From Streptomyces sp. ISL-36 (GTDB taxonomy: Bacteria > Actinomycetota > Actinomycetes > Streptomycetales > Streptomycetaceae), in contig NZ_JAGGOS010000033.1 of the NCBI RefSeq assembly GCF_018614205.1, positions 1 through 53,470 on the forward strand: 53,470 nt of DNA, written 5' to 3'. Every line of letters starts with the position of its first letter. The stretch's first letter is position 1. The translations under genes and the position numbers were made by a program. A model generated the notes under the pieces. The model was not told where the DNA came from, searched no databases, and worked only from the letters and a program-made list of their open reading frames with translations. Shown here piece after piece: positions 16,902 through 26,312 of the stretch.

Positions 16902-18437
16902 ATGAGGTATTCCGCTCGACGTAGTGCTCTCGCGGCCGGCGTGGCCGTGGCCTCACTGGTCCTCGCGGGCTGCGGGGGAGGCGGCGGCTCCGCGCAGGGC
17001 GATGCGGCCACGCTCGACATCGCCACCCTCACCACGGCCCGAAGCCTCGACCCCGCGGACGCGATCGGCAGTGCGCTCCCGTACTTCCAGGCGGTCTACG
17101 ACACGTTGATCCAAAGGGCGCCGGACGGCGCGTACCGCCCGATGCTCGCCACCGAGTGGGCCTACGACAAGAGCCGGACGCGGCTGTCGCTCACCCTTCG
17201 CCAAGGCGTGAAGTTCAGCGACGGGACCGCCTTCGACGCCACCGCGGTCAAGGCCAACATGGAGCACTTCAAGAAGGGCGGCGGCGGCGCGGCGAAGTAC
17301 CTCGACACGCTGAAGGGCGTCACGGTCGAGGACGCCACCCACCTCACGCTGGAACTGACCGCGCCCGACCCCGCGATGCTCTTCCACCTGAGCGACGCGG
17401 CCGGCCTCATGGCGAGCCCGGCGAAGCTCGCGGACGGTTCGCTCAAGACGACCCCGGTGGGCACCGGCCCGTACACCCTCGACAAGGCCAGGACGGCCGT
17501 CGGCAACAAGTACGTCTTCGAGCGCAAGCAGGACTACTGGGGGCAGGAGCTTCCCTACAAGGCGCTGACGATCAGCGTGTTCGACAACGAGACGGCCGTC
17601 GTCAACGGGCTCAAGACCGGCCAGATCGACAGCGCCGTCCTCCAGGACGCCAACCAGCAGGCCGCGCTCGCGTCCGACACCCGGCTGAAGAAGGACGAGT
17701 ACACCTTCGACTTCCAGGGGCTCCTGCTGTTCGACCGGGCGGGTGTCCACACCCCGGCGCTGCGCGAGGTCAAGGTCCGGCAGGCGCTGAACCACGCCCT
17801 GGACCGCAGGACGATGCTCGCCCAGATCAGGCAGGGGCGCGGCGAGAGCACCGACCAGGTCTTCGGCCCGGAGACCAAGGCGTACGACAAGGCTCTCGAC
17901 ACGTACTACGCGCACGATCCGGCGAAGGCGAAGCAGCTGCTGGCGCAGGCCGGGTACGGGAAGGGCTTCACCCTGAAGCTGCCTCGCATCTCCGCCATCG
18001 TCGGCGACGCGCTCGCCTCGTCGATCCAGGCCGATCTGAAGGCGGTGGGCATCACCGTGGTCTGGGACCAGCTCGACGGCGGCAGCGCGCTGCAGAAGGT
18101 CTTCCGTGAGCGCGCGTACTCCGCCATGGTCATGAACATCGGTCAGTCGCCGAACGACTGGGTGGCCGCACAGGAGTTGGTGGCCCCGGGCACCTTCAAC
18201 ATGTTCGGCTCCTCGGACCCGACCGTGCAGCGCCTGCTGCCGCAGGTCCGGACGGGTTCGGACCAGCAGGCGGCCGAGGCGGCTCGCGCCCTCAACAAGC
18301 ACCTGGTGGTGGAGGGCTGGTTCGTGCCCTTCTACCGGATGACCTACCAGCTCGTCTCGAGCGCCGATGTGAAGGTGCTGCCGCAGTCCGGCATGGCGGT
18401 GCCCTCGATCTACAACTACAGCCCGGCCGCTTCCTGA
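16902..18437 (+). CDS. ABC transporter substrate-binding lipoprotein (DppA/OppA type)
   Basis: A 511-residue extracytoplasmic solute-binding protein of family 5. The lipobox LVLAGC (C about residue 25) follows a short Arg-rich signal peptide. Family 5 marks include LDPADAIG, WEFSDGTAFD-like sequence around GVKFSDGTAFD, and GTGPYTL. Family 5 proteins bind peptides, nickel or oligosaccharides. The glycosidase neighbours and shared operator favour an oligosaccharide or glycoside (inference). Its permeases are not adjacent; the Dpp-type operon at 27371-31118 is the likely partner. ATG 16902 follows ACGGAGA. Confidence 0.9.
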   Translation: MRYSARRSALAAGVAVASLVLAGCGGGGGSAQGDAATLDIATLTTARSLDPADAIGSALPYFQAVYDTLIQRAPDGAYRPMLATEWAYDKSRTRLSLTLRQGVKFSDGTAFDATAVKANMEHFKKGGGGAAKYLDTLKGVTVEDATHLTLELTAPDPAMLFHLSDAAGLMASPAKLADGSLKTTPVGTGPYTLDKARTAVGNKYVFERKQDYWGQELPYKALTISVFDNETAVVNGLKTGQIDSAVLQDANQQAALASDTRLKKDEYTFDFQGLLLFDRAGVHTPALREVKVRQALNHALDRRTMLAQIRQGRGESTDQVFGPETKAYDKALDTYYAHDPAKAKQLLAQAGYGKGFTLKLPRISAIVGDALASSIQADLKAVGITVVWDQLDGGSALQKVFRERAYSAMVMNIGQSPNDWVAAQELVAPGTFNMFGSSDPTVQRLLPQVRTGSDQQAAEAARALNKHLVVEGWFVPFYRMTYQLVSSADVKVLPQSGMAVPSIYNYSPAAS

Positions 18438-18501
18438 CCGGCGACCGGCGACCGGCGACCGGTGACCGGCAGGCGTGAGGCGTGAGGCGTGAGGGGGTGA
18501 G

Positions 18502-18529
18502 GGGCCGGGGGCGGCTGAGCCCCCGGCCC
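18502..18529. terminator. Terminator between the binding-protein and GH20 genes
   Basis: A perfect 11-bp GC stem (18502-18512 with 18519-18529) with a 6-base loop lies between the two convergent genes and can serve both. Short repeats (GCGACCG-like and GCGTGAG) fill 18438-18495. Confidence 0.75.
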
Positions 18530-18618
18530 GCGGTCGCGTTCCGGGTCCGTTTCCGGGTCCGGCTCCGGACCGTCCGGTCGCCTCGGCGTGTTCCGGGACC
18601 GTCCGGTCGTGCTTCGGT

Positions 18619-20346
18619 TCAGTGCCAGGGGATGTCCGTGGCCGGGAAGTGGGCCAGGCCCCTGTCCCGCCACAGCCGCGCGTGCCGGGCGGCGCGGGCG
18701 CGGTGCTCGGTCCACTCCGGCGGCCGGCCGGACCAGGCCGTCTCGGCGATCGAGCCGAGCCGGGGCAGGAGCATCGTGGTCAGATCGTCCAGCCCCCGCA
18801 GTGTCTCGCCGAACAAGGTGGCCTCCACACCGGCGATCCGGTCGTCGGGGATGCCGTGGGAGGCCGGGTTCCAGGAGGCCGTGTACCGGACATCGCGCGG
18901 TCGGTAGCCGGGGAATCCGAGGCGGGCGGCGTCCGCCGCCGCGGCCGGAGGGGTGACGTCGAAGGCGTAACCTCGGTCGAGATAGAGATGGGACTGCGGC
19001 GAGAGGAGCAGCTTCCCGCCGCCCGCCAAGACCCGCTCGACGTCGTGGTCGGACGGGGCGAAGAACCGCCGGAGCGCCTGGACCAGCTCAACGGTGTATC
19101 CCGCGGCCCGCAGTTCGGGGCGTGCGGCCAGCTCCTCCGCCGTGTCGGGCAGATCCATCATCGGTACGTCCACCCAGAACTGCGCGATGTCGTCCGGGGT
19201 CACCCCGGCCCGCGCCGACTCCTGCCAGGCCAGTGGGCGCTTGCCGAAGCTCCGTACGAGAGTACGCAGTCGACGGACGGCGGTCGCGAAGCCGTCGTCC
19301 GTGATACCGACCGCCTCGTCGCCGCCGATGTGGACGAACGGTCCGGTGGTGAGGGCGCACACGTCGGCCAGTACGTCGGAGACGACGGCGTGGGTGTCCG
19401 GGTCGGCGAGGTCGAGCGGCGGCACGTAGGGGAAGCGACCGGCCAGCCCTTCGGGCGCGGGCGCCGGCGGGAGCCCGGGCAGGGCGGCCCGCAGGGCCGC
19501 GCAGTGGCCGGGCAGGTCGATCTCGGGAACGAGGGTGACGTGACGGCGGGCCGCGTACGCCTGGAGCGCCCGGTACTCGTCCGCGGAGTAGAAGCCGCCG
19601 TCGCCGCCGTCCAGACGGCCGGCCGTCAGGGCGGGAAGCGAGGGGACCTCGATGCGCCAGCCCTCGTTGTCCGTGAGGTGCAGGTGCAGCACGTTGAGCT
19701 TGTAGAGCGCGGCGAGGTCGATGACGCGACGCACCTCGTCGGGGGTGATGAAGCAGCGGGCCGGGTCGATCATGAGGCCCCGCCAGGCGTAGTGCGGGGC
19801 GTCCGACACGTCCTGGAAGTCGAGGAGCCCGGAGGGCCCGGCGGCGGCCAGCAGTTGGAGGGCCGTGGTGGCGGCGCGGAACACGCCCACGGCGGTACGG
19901 GCGCGGCAGGTGATGCCGCCCGGTCCGACGCTCAGCCCGTACGACTCGTCGGCGGGCGCCGTACCGCCGTCCGGGGCCACTCCGGTGACGGCGCGCGGCG
20001 GCGGGGGCGGGGCGTCGAGCGTCAGGTGCAGGACGGACGGCGGGGGCGGGGCGTCGAGCGTCAGGTGCAGGACGGACCCGGGCGCACCCGCCACGCCCGC
20101 CGTGCCCGCCGTGCCCGACGTGCCCGACAGGTCCGAGGCGCCCGGCACGACCGTCAGGTCCGAGGCGCCCGACGCGCCGTGAGGGAGCAGGCGTTCGCCC
20201 AGGTGTGGCTCGAGAAGGGCTCGTACGGTCTCGGTGACCGTTTCCAGTTCCGGGTCGGCCCGGAGCTGCCAGGGCCCGGCGGCCGGCAAGGCCCCTTCCG
20301 ATCCGCGGGCGGCTCGCACCGCGGGGGCGGGAATGACGGTGTTCAT
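18619..20346 (-). CDS. Beta-N-acetylhexosaminidase, GH20
   Basis: A 575-residue GH20 enzyme. The N-terminal GH20b-like domain (about 25-180) is followed by the catalytic barrel from about 183 (YAWRGLMIDPARCF). The catalytic pair is D343-E344 in HIGGDEA. No signal peptide is seen, so it probably acts inside the cell on imported amino-sugar glycosides. Residues 91-103 and 104-116 are an exact 13-residue duplication from a 39-bp DNA repeat, and residues 74-90 are Gly/Thr/Ala-rich short repeats; these extend the N-terminal domain. ATG 20346 follows GGAGGA. It diverges from GH1 across operator B. Confidence 0.93.
   Translation of the reverse strand: MNTVIPAPAVRAARGSEGALPAAGPWQLRADPELETVTETVRALLEPHLGERLLPHGASGASDLTVVPGASDLSGTSGTAGTAGVAGAPGSVLHLTLDAPPPPSVLHLTLDAPPPPPRAVTGVAPDGGTAPADESYGLSVGPGGITCRARTAVGVFRAATTALQLLAAAGPSGLLDFQDVSDAPHYAWRGLMIDPARCFITPDEVRRVIDLAALYKLNVLHLHLTDNEGWRIEVPSLPALTAGRLDGGDGGFYSADEYRALQAYAARRHVTLVPEIDLPGHCAALRAALPGLPPAPAPEGLAGRFPYVPPLDLADPDTHAVVSDVLADVCALTTGPFVHIGGDEAVGITDDGFATAVRRLRTLVRSFGKRPLAWQESARAGVTPDDIAQFWVDVPMMDLPDTAEELAARPELRAAGYTVELVQALRRFFAPSDHDVERVLAGGGKLLLSPQSHLYLDRGYAFDVTPPAAAADAARLGFPGYRPRDVRYTASWNPASHGIPDDRIAGVEATLFGETLRGLDDLTTMLLPRLGSIAETAWSGRPPEWTEHRARAARHARLWRDRGLAHFPATDIPWH
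20002..20079 (-). repeat. 39-bp in-frame tandem duplication in the GH20 gene
   Basis: Two copies (20002-20040 and 20041-20079) are identical over 36 of 39 or more bases and encode SVLHLTLDAPPPP twice. Confidence 0.9.
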
Positions 20347-20497
20347 GATTCCTCCGCCGGACGCTCAGGGGCCCAGGGACCCGAACGCCGGTGTCAGGTG
20401 CGGCGTCCGGCCCCTGGGCGATCGGACCGGTCCCGGCCGTGACTTCCCCCCAGGAGCCCCTTCCTCCCGGACCGGAACCGCCTGTACGCTAACACGA

Positions 20498-20518
20498 AAA
20501 CCGATCAATGAACGCTTT
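20498..20518. promoter_or_regulatory. Operator B between GH20 and GH1
   Basis: AAACCG-N9-CGCTTT differs by one base in the right half from the operator found at three other places. It sits between the divergent GH20 and GH1 genes, 50 bases before the GH1 start. No good TTGAC box is aligned here, unlike at the other sites. Confidence 0.65.
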
Positions 20519-20567
20519 TTGTGGTGCCGTACCGACGCTCGGCATCGCGGGCGAGAGGAGCACCCTC

Positions 20568-21851
20568 ATGACACCCTCGGCCGGGCGCCGATTCCCTTTG
20601 CCCGACGGCTTTCTGATGGGCGCCGCCACCTCCGCCCACCAGGTCGAGGGGAACAACGTCTCCAGCGACTGGTGGGCCCTGGAGCACGGGCCGGACACCT
20701 TCGTCGCCGCGCCGAGCGGGGACGCCGCCGACAGCTTCCACCGGTGGCCCGAGGACATGGATCTGCTGCGTGAACTCGGCTTCAACTCCTACCGTTTCGG
20801 CATCGAGTGGGCACGGATCGAGCCGGAGCACGGCCGCGTCTCACGCGCCGCCCTCGCCCACTACCGCGCCATGGTGCGCGGAGCGATCGAGCGCGGCCTG
20901 ACGCCGGTGGTGACGCTGCACCACTTCACCTCGCCGCACTGGTTCAGCGCACGGGGCGGCTGGCTCGCACCCGACGCGGCGGACCTGTTCGCCGCGTACG
21001 CCCGCACGGCCGTCGAGGTGCTGCGGGAAGGCGTACGCCATGTCGCGACGATCAACGAGCCCAACATGATGGCCCTGATGTACGCGCTGCGCCGGCTCGC
21101 CACCGAGCACGGCTGGTCCGCCCTCGCCGAGGGAGGCAGCACCGGCGGCGCCGCTTTCGACCCCTCGGCCGTCGAGCCCGACCCCGACGTGACCCGGGCG
21201 CTGGTGAAAGCGCACCGGGCCGCGTACACCGCCCTCAAGGAGGCCGACCCCGACCTCCAGGTCGGCTGGACCGTCGCCAACCAGGTGTACCAGGCCGAGC
21301 CGGGAGCCGAGGCGGTCGCGGCGGCGTACGCACGGCCCCGCGAGGACGTCTTCCTGGAGGCCGCCCGCGAGGACGACTGGATCGGTGTACAGGCGTACAC
21401 CCGCCACCGCATCGGGATCGACGGGCCGCTGCCCGTGCCCGAGGGCGCCGAGACGACGCTGACCGGCTGGGAGTTCTACCCCGAGGCGCTCGGTGAAGCC
21501 GTCCGCCACACCGTCCAGGTCGTGGGGGCGCAGATACCGATCCTCGTCACCGAGAACGGCATAGCGACCTCCGACGACGAGCGGCGCATCGCCTACACCG
21601 CACGGGCGCTCGCCAGTCTCTCCCGGGAGATGCGGGAGGGCGCCGACGTGCGCGGATACTTCCACTGGAGCGCCCTCGACAACTACGAATGGGGCACCTA
21701 CCGTCCGACGTTCGGACTGATGGCCGTCGACCCGGACACCTTCGCCCGTACGCCCAAGGAATCCGCCCGCTGGCTCGGCTCACTGGCCCGCGACGGCCAC
21801 CTCCCGAGCGGCGCCGCACCGGCTCCGGCCGCCACCTCCGCCGCACGTTAG
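20568..21851 (+). CDS. Glycoside hydrolase family 1 (beta-glycosidase)
   Basis: A 427-residue GH1 enzyme. The acid/base is E164 in TINEPN and the nucleophile is E329 in VTENGI. The N-terminal FLMGAATSAHQVEG and the WSALDNYEW stretch are family marks. There is no signal peptide, so it acts in the cytoplasm on imported glycosides. ATG 20568 follows GAGAGGAG. The TetR gene begins 10 bases after its stop, so both are probably one transcript from the promoter near operator B. Confidence 0.93.
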   Translation: MTPSAGRRFPLPDGFLMGAATSAHQVEGNNVSSDWWALEHGPDTFVAAPSGDAADSFHRWPEDMDLLRELGFNSYRFGIEWARIEPEHGRVSRAALAHYRAMVRGAIERGLTPVVTLHHFTSPHWFSARGGWLAPDAADLFAAYARTAVEVLREGVRHVATINEPNMMALMYALRRLATEHGWSALAEGGSTGGAAFDPSAVEPDPDVTRALVKAHRAAYTALKEADPDLQVGWTVANQVYQAEPGAEAVAAAYARPREDVFLEAAREDDWIGVQAYTRHRIGIDGPLPVPEGAETTLTGWEFYPEALGEAVRHTVQVVGAQIPILVTENGIATSDDERRIAYTARALASLSREMREGADVRGYFHWSALDNYEWGTYRPTFGLMAVDPDTFARTPKESARWLGSLARDGHLPSGAAPAPAATSAAR

Positions 21852-21861
21852 GGTGATCCGC

Positions 21862-22443
21862 ATGGCGAAACGGGGCCCGTACGAGAAGGGCGAGGCGAAG
21901 CGCAGCGAGATCTTGCACGCGGCACTGGAGATCTTCGCGGCGGAGGGGTACCGCGGTACCTCGCTGCGGAAGGTCGCCGCCCGGTGCAGCCTCAGCCTGC
22001 CGGGCCTCATGCACTACTTCGACTCCAAGGAAGACCTCCTCACCCAGGTCCTGCGGATGAGGGACGAGACGGCCCGGGCGCGGCACCGGGAGCTCACCGG
22101 GCCCGAGAGCTATCGCGAGATCATCCGTGAGGGAGCACGCACCCCCGGGCTCGTGGAGCTGTTCGTCTCCATGGCCGCCGCCGCGAGCGACCCGGGGCAC
22201 CCGGCCCACGACCACTTCGCCGAACGCTATCCCGCGATCCGCGAGCAGATCGCCACGTACTTGCGCGGGCGGATGGACGAGGGCGCGATCCGTTCGGACA
22301 TCCCGCCGGAGCGGCTGGCGGTGCTGCTGGTCGCGGTGGCGGACGGGGTCCAGCTGCAGTGGCTGATCGACCGGTCCACGGACATGGAGCAGCCCGTCAA
22401 CGACATGATGCAGCTGCTGGCGCTGCGGCCCGACACGACCTGA
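21862..22443 (+). CDS. TetR-family regulator, candidate repressor of the glycosidase regulon
   Basis: A 193-residue TetR regulator with the helix-turn-helix at about residues 15-60 (TSLRKVAARCSLSLPGLMHYF). The C-terminal ligand domain shares RTPGLVELF, DPGHPA and DGVQLQWL with the second TetR at 26302-27111, so they are paralogues. Co-transcribed with GH1, it is the best candidate to bind the AAACCG-N9-CGGTTT repeats. The ligand is presumably a sugar or glycoside released by the enzymes. ATG 21862 with TAGGGTGAT upstream is preferred to GTG 21853. Confidence 0.9.
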   Translation: MAKRGPYEKGEAKRSEILHAALEIFAAEGYRGTSLRKVAARCSLSLPGLMHYFDSKEDLLTQVLRMRDETARARHRELTGPESYREIIREGARTPGLVELFVSMAAAASDPGHPAHDHFAERYPAIREQIATYLRGRMDEGAIRSDIPPERLAVLLVAVADGVQLQWLIDRSTDMEQPVNDMMQLLALRPDTT

Positions 22444-22470
22444 CCGGGCGCGCGGCCGACGACGGAGGGC

Positions 22471-25083
22471 TCAGTCCGCCTGCGCCTCCCGTTCCGCCTG
22501 CGCCTCCGGTTCCGCCTCCCCTTCGGGTTCCGGTTCCGTCGCCCTCGCGTCCCGGGTGGCGGCCGCCGCCGCCCGTTCCGCGAGGTCCTCGACGTCCTTC
22601 GGTGACACCGGGCTCTGCGGGAACTCGGAGATCACGTCCAGCGGCATCCCGGCGAGGAACCGCCGCATCACCGGGTCGGTCAACGCGCCCGCGCCGGCCT
22701 GAGGATCGCGCCGGCTCGCGAACGTGTCGAGCAGCAACGGCCCGCCCACGGGATGAGCCAGCCACTCCGCCAGCGTGTTCCGCCCGGTCAGACGGATCCG
22801 CGAGGGATCCCCCTCCACCGGCAGCGCTACGGAACACCGGATGTCACGGGAGGAGGCACCGACCTCGATGCGGTACGTACCGCCCTCCACCCGCCAGCCG
22901 CCCTCCCGCTCGCTGAAGTACGCGAGGTCGGCCCGGTCCAGCTCCAGCAGCACCTCGCGGCTCTCGCCGGCCGCCAGGTCGACCGCGGTGAACCCGCGCA
23001 GCTCGCGCACCGGGCGGGAGACCCTGGATTCCCGCGGGCCCCGGCTGTAGACCTGCACCACTTCACGTCCGGCGCGCTCACCCGTGTTGACGACGGTGAC
23101 CCGTACCCTGAAACGCCCGCCGCCGGCTTGGGGAGTGACCGAGAGTCCGGCGTACTCGAACGTGGTGTACGACAGTCCGTGGCCGAACGGGAACGCGACC
23201 TCGTCACCGCGTGCGTCGTGCCCCCGGTAGCCCACGAACACGCCCTCGCCATAGCGGACATGGCCTTCCTCGCCGGGGAAGGACAGGTGGGACGGGCTGT
23301 CCTCCAGGCGCAGAGGGATGGTTTCGGCGAGCCGGCCCGAAGGGGCGACCGCGCCGAACAGGATGCGGGCGAGCGCCGCGCCCCCGGCCTGGCCGAGGAG
23401 CCACCCTTCGACGAGTGACGGCACGCGGGCGTGCCAGGGAGCCGTGCGTACCACGCCACCGTTCGAAAGGACCACGGCCACCCTCGGATTGACCGCGAGG
23501 ATCCGCTCCAGGAGGAGGATCTGCACCTCGGGCAGATCGATGTGGTCGCGGTCGAAGCCCTCGGACTCGTCCTGGGCGGGAAGGCCGAGGAAGAGCAGGA
23601 CGGTGTCGCTGCGCGCGGCGAGTTGTTCCGCCTCCGCCGCCAGATCGTCCCCGGCGGCCGTGTTTCCCGCGCCGTCCGGCAACGCGTAACCGGCCGCGAA
23701 CTCCACGCGGGCACCGACGGCCGCTTCCCGCAGACTCTCCAGCGCCGTGTCCAGCCGGGTCGGCGTCACCTGGGAACTGCCGGCGCCCTGGAACCGCGGG
23801 GTGCGGGCCAGTTCGCCGATCACGGCGATGCTGCCCGTCGCCGGGTCCAGGGGCAGCAGATCCGTGTCGTTCTTCAGCAGGACCACACAGCGTTCCGCCG
23901 CCGCCCGCGCCAGCCGGTGGTGCTCGTCGTACGAGACGGGGGCAGGGGGCGGAGCCGTGACGGATGCCCGGACCGTCGTCCCGACCGGCTCCGAGACCGG
24001 CTCCGAGACCGCCTCCGCGACCGTCCGAGCGGTCGCCTCTCCGACCGTCTCCGCGACCGTCCGGGCGGTCGCCTTTCCGACCGTCTCCGTGACGCTCCCA
24101 GCGCTTGCCTCTCCGACCGTCTCCTTGACCGTCCCGGCGGTCGCCCCCGCGACCCCGGTCACACCCGCGCCCGCGGTCACCCGCCGGGCGAGGAGTGCGA
24201 GCCGTTCCACCGACCGGTCGAGGACGCCCATGTCCAGTTCGCCGCTCTCGACGGCGGCGACGACCTCGCGGTCCGTCCTTCCGCCGGTGCTCGGCATCTG
24301 CAGGTCCAGCCCGGCCCGCAGCGCGGCGACACGGTCGCGCACCGCGCCCCAGTCGGACATCACGACGCCGTCGAAGCCCCACTCCGTCCGCAGGACGTCG
24401 GTGAGAAGGCGTCGGTTCTCGCTGAGCGGCACCCCATTGAGAGCGTTGTAGGCGGCCATGACGGACCAGGGGCGGTCCCGGCGGACGATGCGTTCGAAGG
24501 CGCGGAGGTAGATCTCGCGCAGCGGGCGCTCGTCGATGTCCGCGCTGACCCGCATTCGGTCGGTCTCCTGGTTGTTCGCCGCGTAGTGCTTCAACGCGGC
24601 CGCCACCCCTGCCTCCTGTAGTCCGCGCACCATGGCGCCGCCCAGTTCGGCGGTGAGGAAGGGGTCTTCGGAGAAGTACTCGAAGTTACGGCCGCACAAC
24701 GGCGACCGTTTGATGTTGATGCCCGGGCCGAGGACCACATGGACGCCGTGGGCCCGGGCCTCGGCCGCGATGGCGGCGGCGACGCGGCGTGTCAGCTCGG
24801 GGTCCCAGCTGCTGCCGAGGGCGACGGCGGGCGGGAAGCATGTGGCGGGGGCGGCGCTGTGCAGGTCGACCTGGACACCGGCGCCGTTCTCCTGGGGCAG
24901 GCGCAGACCGTGCGGTCCGTCGGACAGCGAAAGCGCGGGCACGTCCCCGACGGATTCGGTGACGAAGTCGCCCGCGCCGCTGGTCAGCGAGGCCTTCTGG
25001 GGGAGTGTCAGACCACGTCCGCTCGCCGGGGCGAGGGGGGACGGGACGTACGCGGACGGGACGTACGGAGCCTGCTGGGTCAT
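22471..25083 (-). CDS. Glycoside hydrolase family 3 (beta-glucosidase type)
   Basis: An 870-residue intracellular GH3 enzyme: catalytic barrel (about 25-300) with nucleophile D244 in VVMSDWG, alpha/beta sandwich (about 385-610), and fibronectin-III-like domain (about 665-745, after FPFGHGLSYTTFEY). No PA14 insert and no signal peptide are seen. The linker between the first two domains is expanded to about 60 residues by degenerate 12-residue repeats (TVAETVGEATAR type). The acidic E/A/P-rich tail (about 845-870) is also repetitive. ATG 25083 starts the protein behind GGCAGG, 50 bases from operator C. It converges on the TetR gene. Confidence 0.92.
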   Translation of the reverse strand: MTQQAPYVPSAYVPSPLAPASGRGLTLPQKASLTSGAGDFVTESVGDVPALSLSDGPHGLRLPQENGAGVQVDLHSAAPATCFPPAVALGSSWDPELTRRVAAAIAAEARAHGVHVVLGPGINIKRSPLCGRNFEYFSEDPFLTAELGGAMVRGLQEAGVAAALKHYAANNQETDRMRVSADIDERPLREIYLRAFERIVRRDRPWSVMAAYNALNGVPLSENRRLLTDVLRTEWGFDGVVMSDWGAVRDRVAALRAGLDLQMPSTGGRTDREVVAAVESGELDMGVLDRSVERLALLARRVTAGAGVTGVAGATAGTVKETVGEASAGSVTETVGKATARTVAETVGEATARTVAEAVSEPVSEPVGTTVRASVTAPPPAPVSYDEHHRLARAAAERCVVLLKNDTDLLPLDPATGSIAVIGELARTPRFQGAGSSQVTPTRLDTALESLREAAVGARVEFAAGYALPDGAGNTAAGDDLAAEAEQLAARSDTVLLFLGLPAQDESEGFDRDHIDLPEVQILLLERILAVNPRVAVVLSNGGVVRTAPWHARVPSLVEGWLLGQAGGAALARILFGAVAPSGRLAETIPLRLEDSPSHLSFPGEEGHVRYGEGVFVGYRGHDARGDEVAFPFGHGLSYTTFEYAGLSVTPQAGGGRFRVRVTVVNTGERAGREVVQVYSRGPRESRVSRPVRELRGFTAVDLAAGESREVLLELDRADLAYFSEREGGWRVEGGTYRIEVGASSRDIRCSVALPVEGDPSRIRLTGRNTLAEWLAHPVGGPLLLDTFASRRDPQAGAGALTDPVMRRFLAGMPLDVISEFPQSPVSPKDVEDLAERAAAAATRDARATEPEPEGEAEPEAQAEREAQAD
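23968..24132 (-). repeat. 36-bp in-frame repeats in the GH3 interdomain linker
   Basis: Three recognisable copies of a 12-codon unit (residues 318-329, 330-341, 342-353) plus shorter variants encode an Ala/Thr/Val/Glu-rich linker. All length changes keep frame. Confidence 0.8.
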
Positions 25084-25130
25084 GGTGCCTGCCAGGTCGG
25101 TCGGCGCGACGGCGCTCTGCCGCCAACCCA

Positions 25131-25161
25131 AAACCGTAAGTTGATCGGTTTTCAGTGTCAA
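25131..25161 (-). promoter_or_regulatory. Promoter and operator C (GH3 gene)
   Basis: On the minus strand a perfect TTGACA (25161-25156) and TACGGT (25138-25133) are spaced by 17 bases. AAACCG-N9-CGGTTT (25131-25151) overlaps the spacer and the -10 box. Confidence 0.8.
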
Positions 25162-25260
25162 GGTATGTGTCCGGGGCCGTGGCCCGCGGGTGAGGGGTTG
25201 GGTGTCGGCGTGTCGGATGGGCGTGCTTTCTCTCGTGCGCGATGAATCGACGACTAGGCA

Positions 25261-25292
25261 TTGACGACTAGAAACCGATCGCTCTACGGTTT
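25261..25292 (+). promoter_or_regulatory. Promoter and operator D (SGNH hydrolase gene)
   Basis: TTGACG (25261-25266) and TACGGT (25285-25290), 18-base spacer, overlap AAACCG-N9-CGGTTT (25272-25292). It is almost base-for-base the same design as site A before the binding-protein gene. Confidence 0.8.
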
Positions 25293-25367
25293 TCGCGCTC
25301 GACCGGCTCCCTTTCTGCGAAGCCGTGTCTCCCCAGGCTCCGGCCACTCACGAGAAGAGGTACAGCA

Positions 25368-26312
25368 ATGCCGCTGCACCCTGCCCAGAATCCCCCGGCA
25401 CCTGGAATTCCGCCCGTCCGGAAAGGCGGCCGGCGCCGACGGGCCGTACTGGTCATGGGCGTTGCCGCGGTGATGGCGGCGGCCCTGGTTCAGCCCGCCA
25501 CGGCCGGACCGGCCCTCGGGCGGCACGCGCCGGCCGCGGCGAAGCAGGCGGTCGGGCACTACGCGGCCCTCGGTGACTCGTACAGCTCCGGTCTCGGTAT
25601 CCCCACCGAGACGAACGTCAACTGCGGCCGGTCCGACCACAACTACCCCACGATTGTCGCCACGGCCGTGCGGGCCGACGAGGTCACCGATGTGACCTGC
25701 GCGGGCGCGGACACCCGTCACATGAGTGGATGGCAGGACTCCGCGCCGCCCCAGCTCGACGCCCTGCGTACGGACACGGCCCTCGTCACCCTGGGCATCG
25801 GCGGCAACGACCTCGACCTCCCCGGGGTCATCACGCGGTGCGTCCTGCTCGGGTACGTGAACCCCCAGGGTGCCCCCTGCAAGTCCAGTTACACGCTGCT
25901 CGGCACGGACGAGATCCGCTCGCGCATCAACGCCACCGCGCCGAAGATCGCGGCGGCGCTTCAGGAGATCCACGCCCGGTCGCCGCAGGCGAAGGTGATG
26001 CTCGTGGGCTATCCGGTGATCTTCCCTGACGACGGCTCCGCCTGCCGGGAGACGATCCCCCTCGCGGTGGGCGACTTCGCCTGGCTGCGGGACAAGACCA
26101 AGCAGTTCAACGCGATGCTGGCCCAGCAGGCCGCGGTCTACGGTGCCACGTACATCGACACCTACGGCCCGTCGGTGGGGCATGACGCCTGCAAGCCCGC
26201 GGGGGTGCGCTGGATCGAGCCGGCGGACACCGAAAGCGCCGCCGGCTTCCACCCCAACGAGGCGGGGCACCGCAGCACGGCCGACGCGGTGCTCGCCGCC
26301 GTCAGCCGCTGA
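25368..26312 (+). CDS. Secreted SGNH/GDSL hydrolase
   Basis: A 314-residue exported esterase or lipase. The signal peptide (about residues 1-46) has an Arg-rich n-region, a hydrophobic core around VLVMGVAAVMAAALV and ATA-GP cleavage. SGNH blocks are present: GDSYSSG (block I), IGGND (block III) and GFHPNEAGH with the Asp/His-equivalent end (block V). Cys pairs fit a secreted enzyme. Operator D places it under the same control as the glycosidases, so it may deacylate the same glycan substrate outside the cell (inference). ATG 25368 follows AAGAGG. Its end overlaps the convergent TetR gene by 11 bases. Confidence 0.9.
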   Translation: MPLHPAQNPPAPGIPPVRKGGRRRRAVLVMGVAAVMAAALVQPATAGPALGRHAPAAAKQAVGHYAALGDSYSSGLGIPTETNVNCGRSDHNYPTIVATAVRADEVTDVTCAGADTRHMSGWQDSAPPQLDALRTDTALVTLGIGGNDLDLPGVITRCVLLGYVNPQGAPCKSSYTLLGTDEIRSRINATAPKIAAALQEIHARSPQAKVMLVGYPVIFPDDGSACRETIPLAVGDFAWLRDKTKQFNAMLAQQAAVYGATYIDTYGPSVGHDACKPAGVRWIEPADTESAAGFHPNEAGHRSTADAVLAAVSR

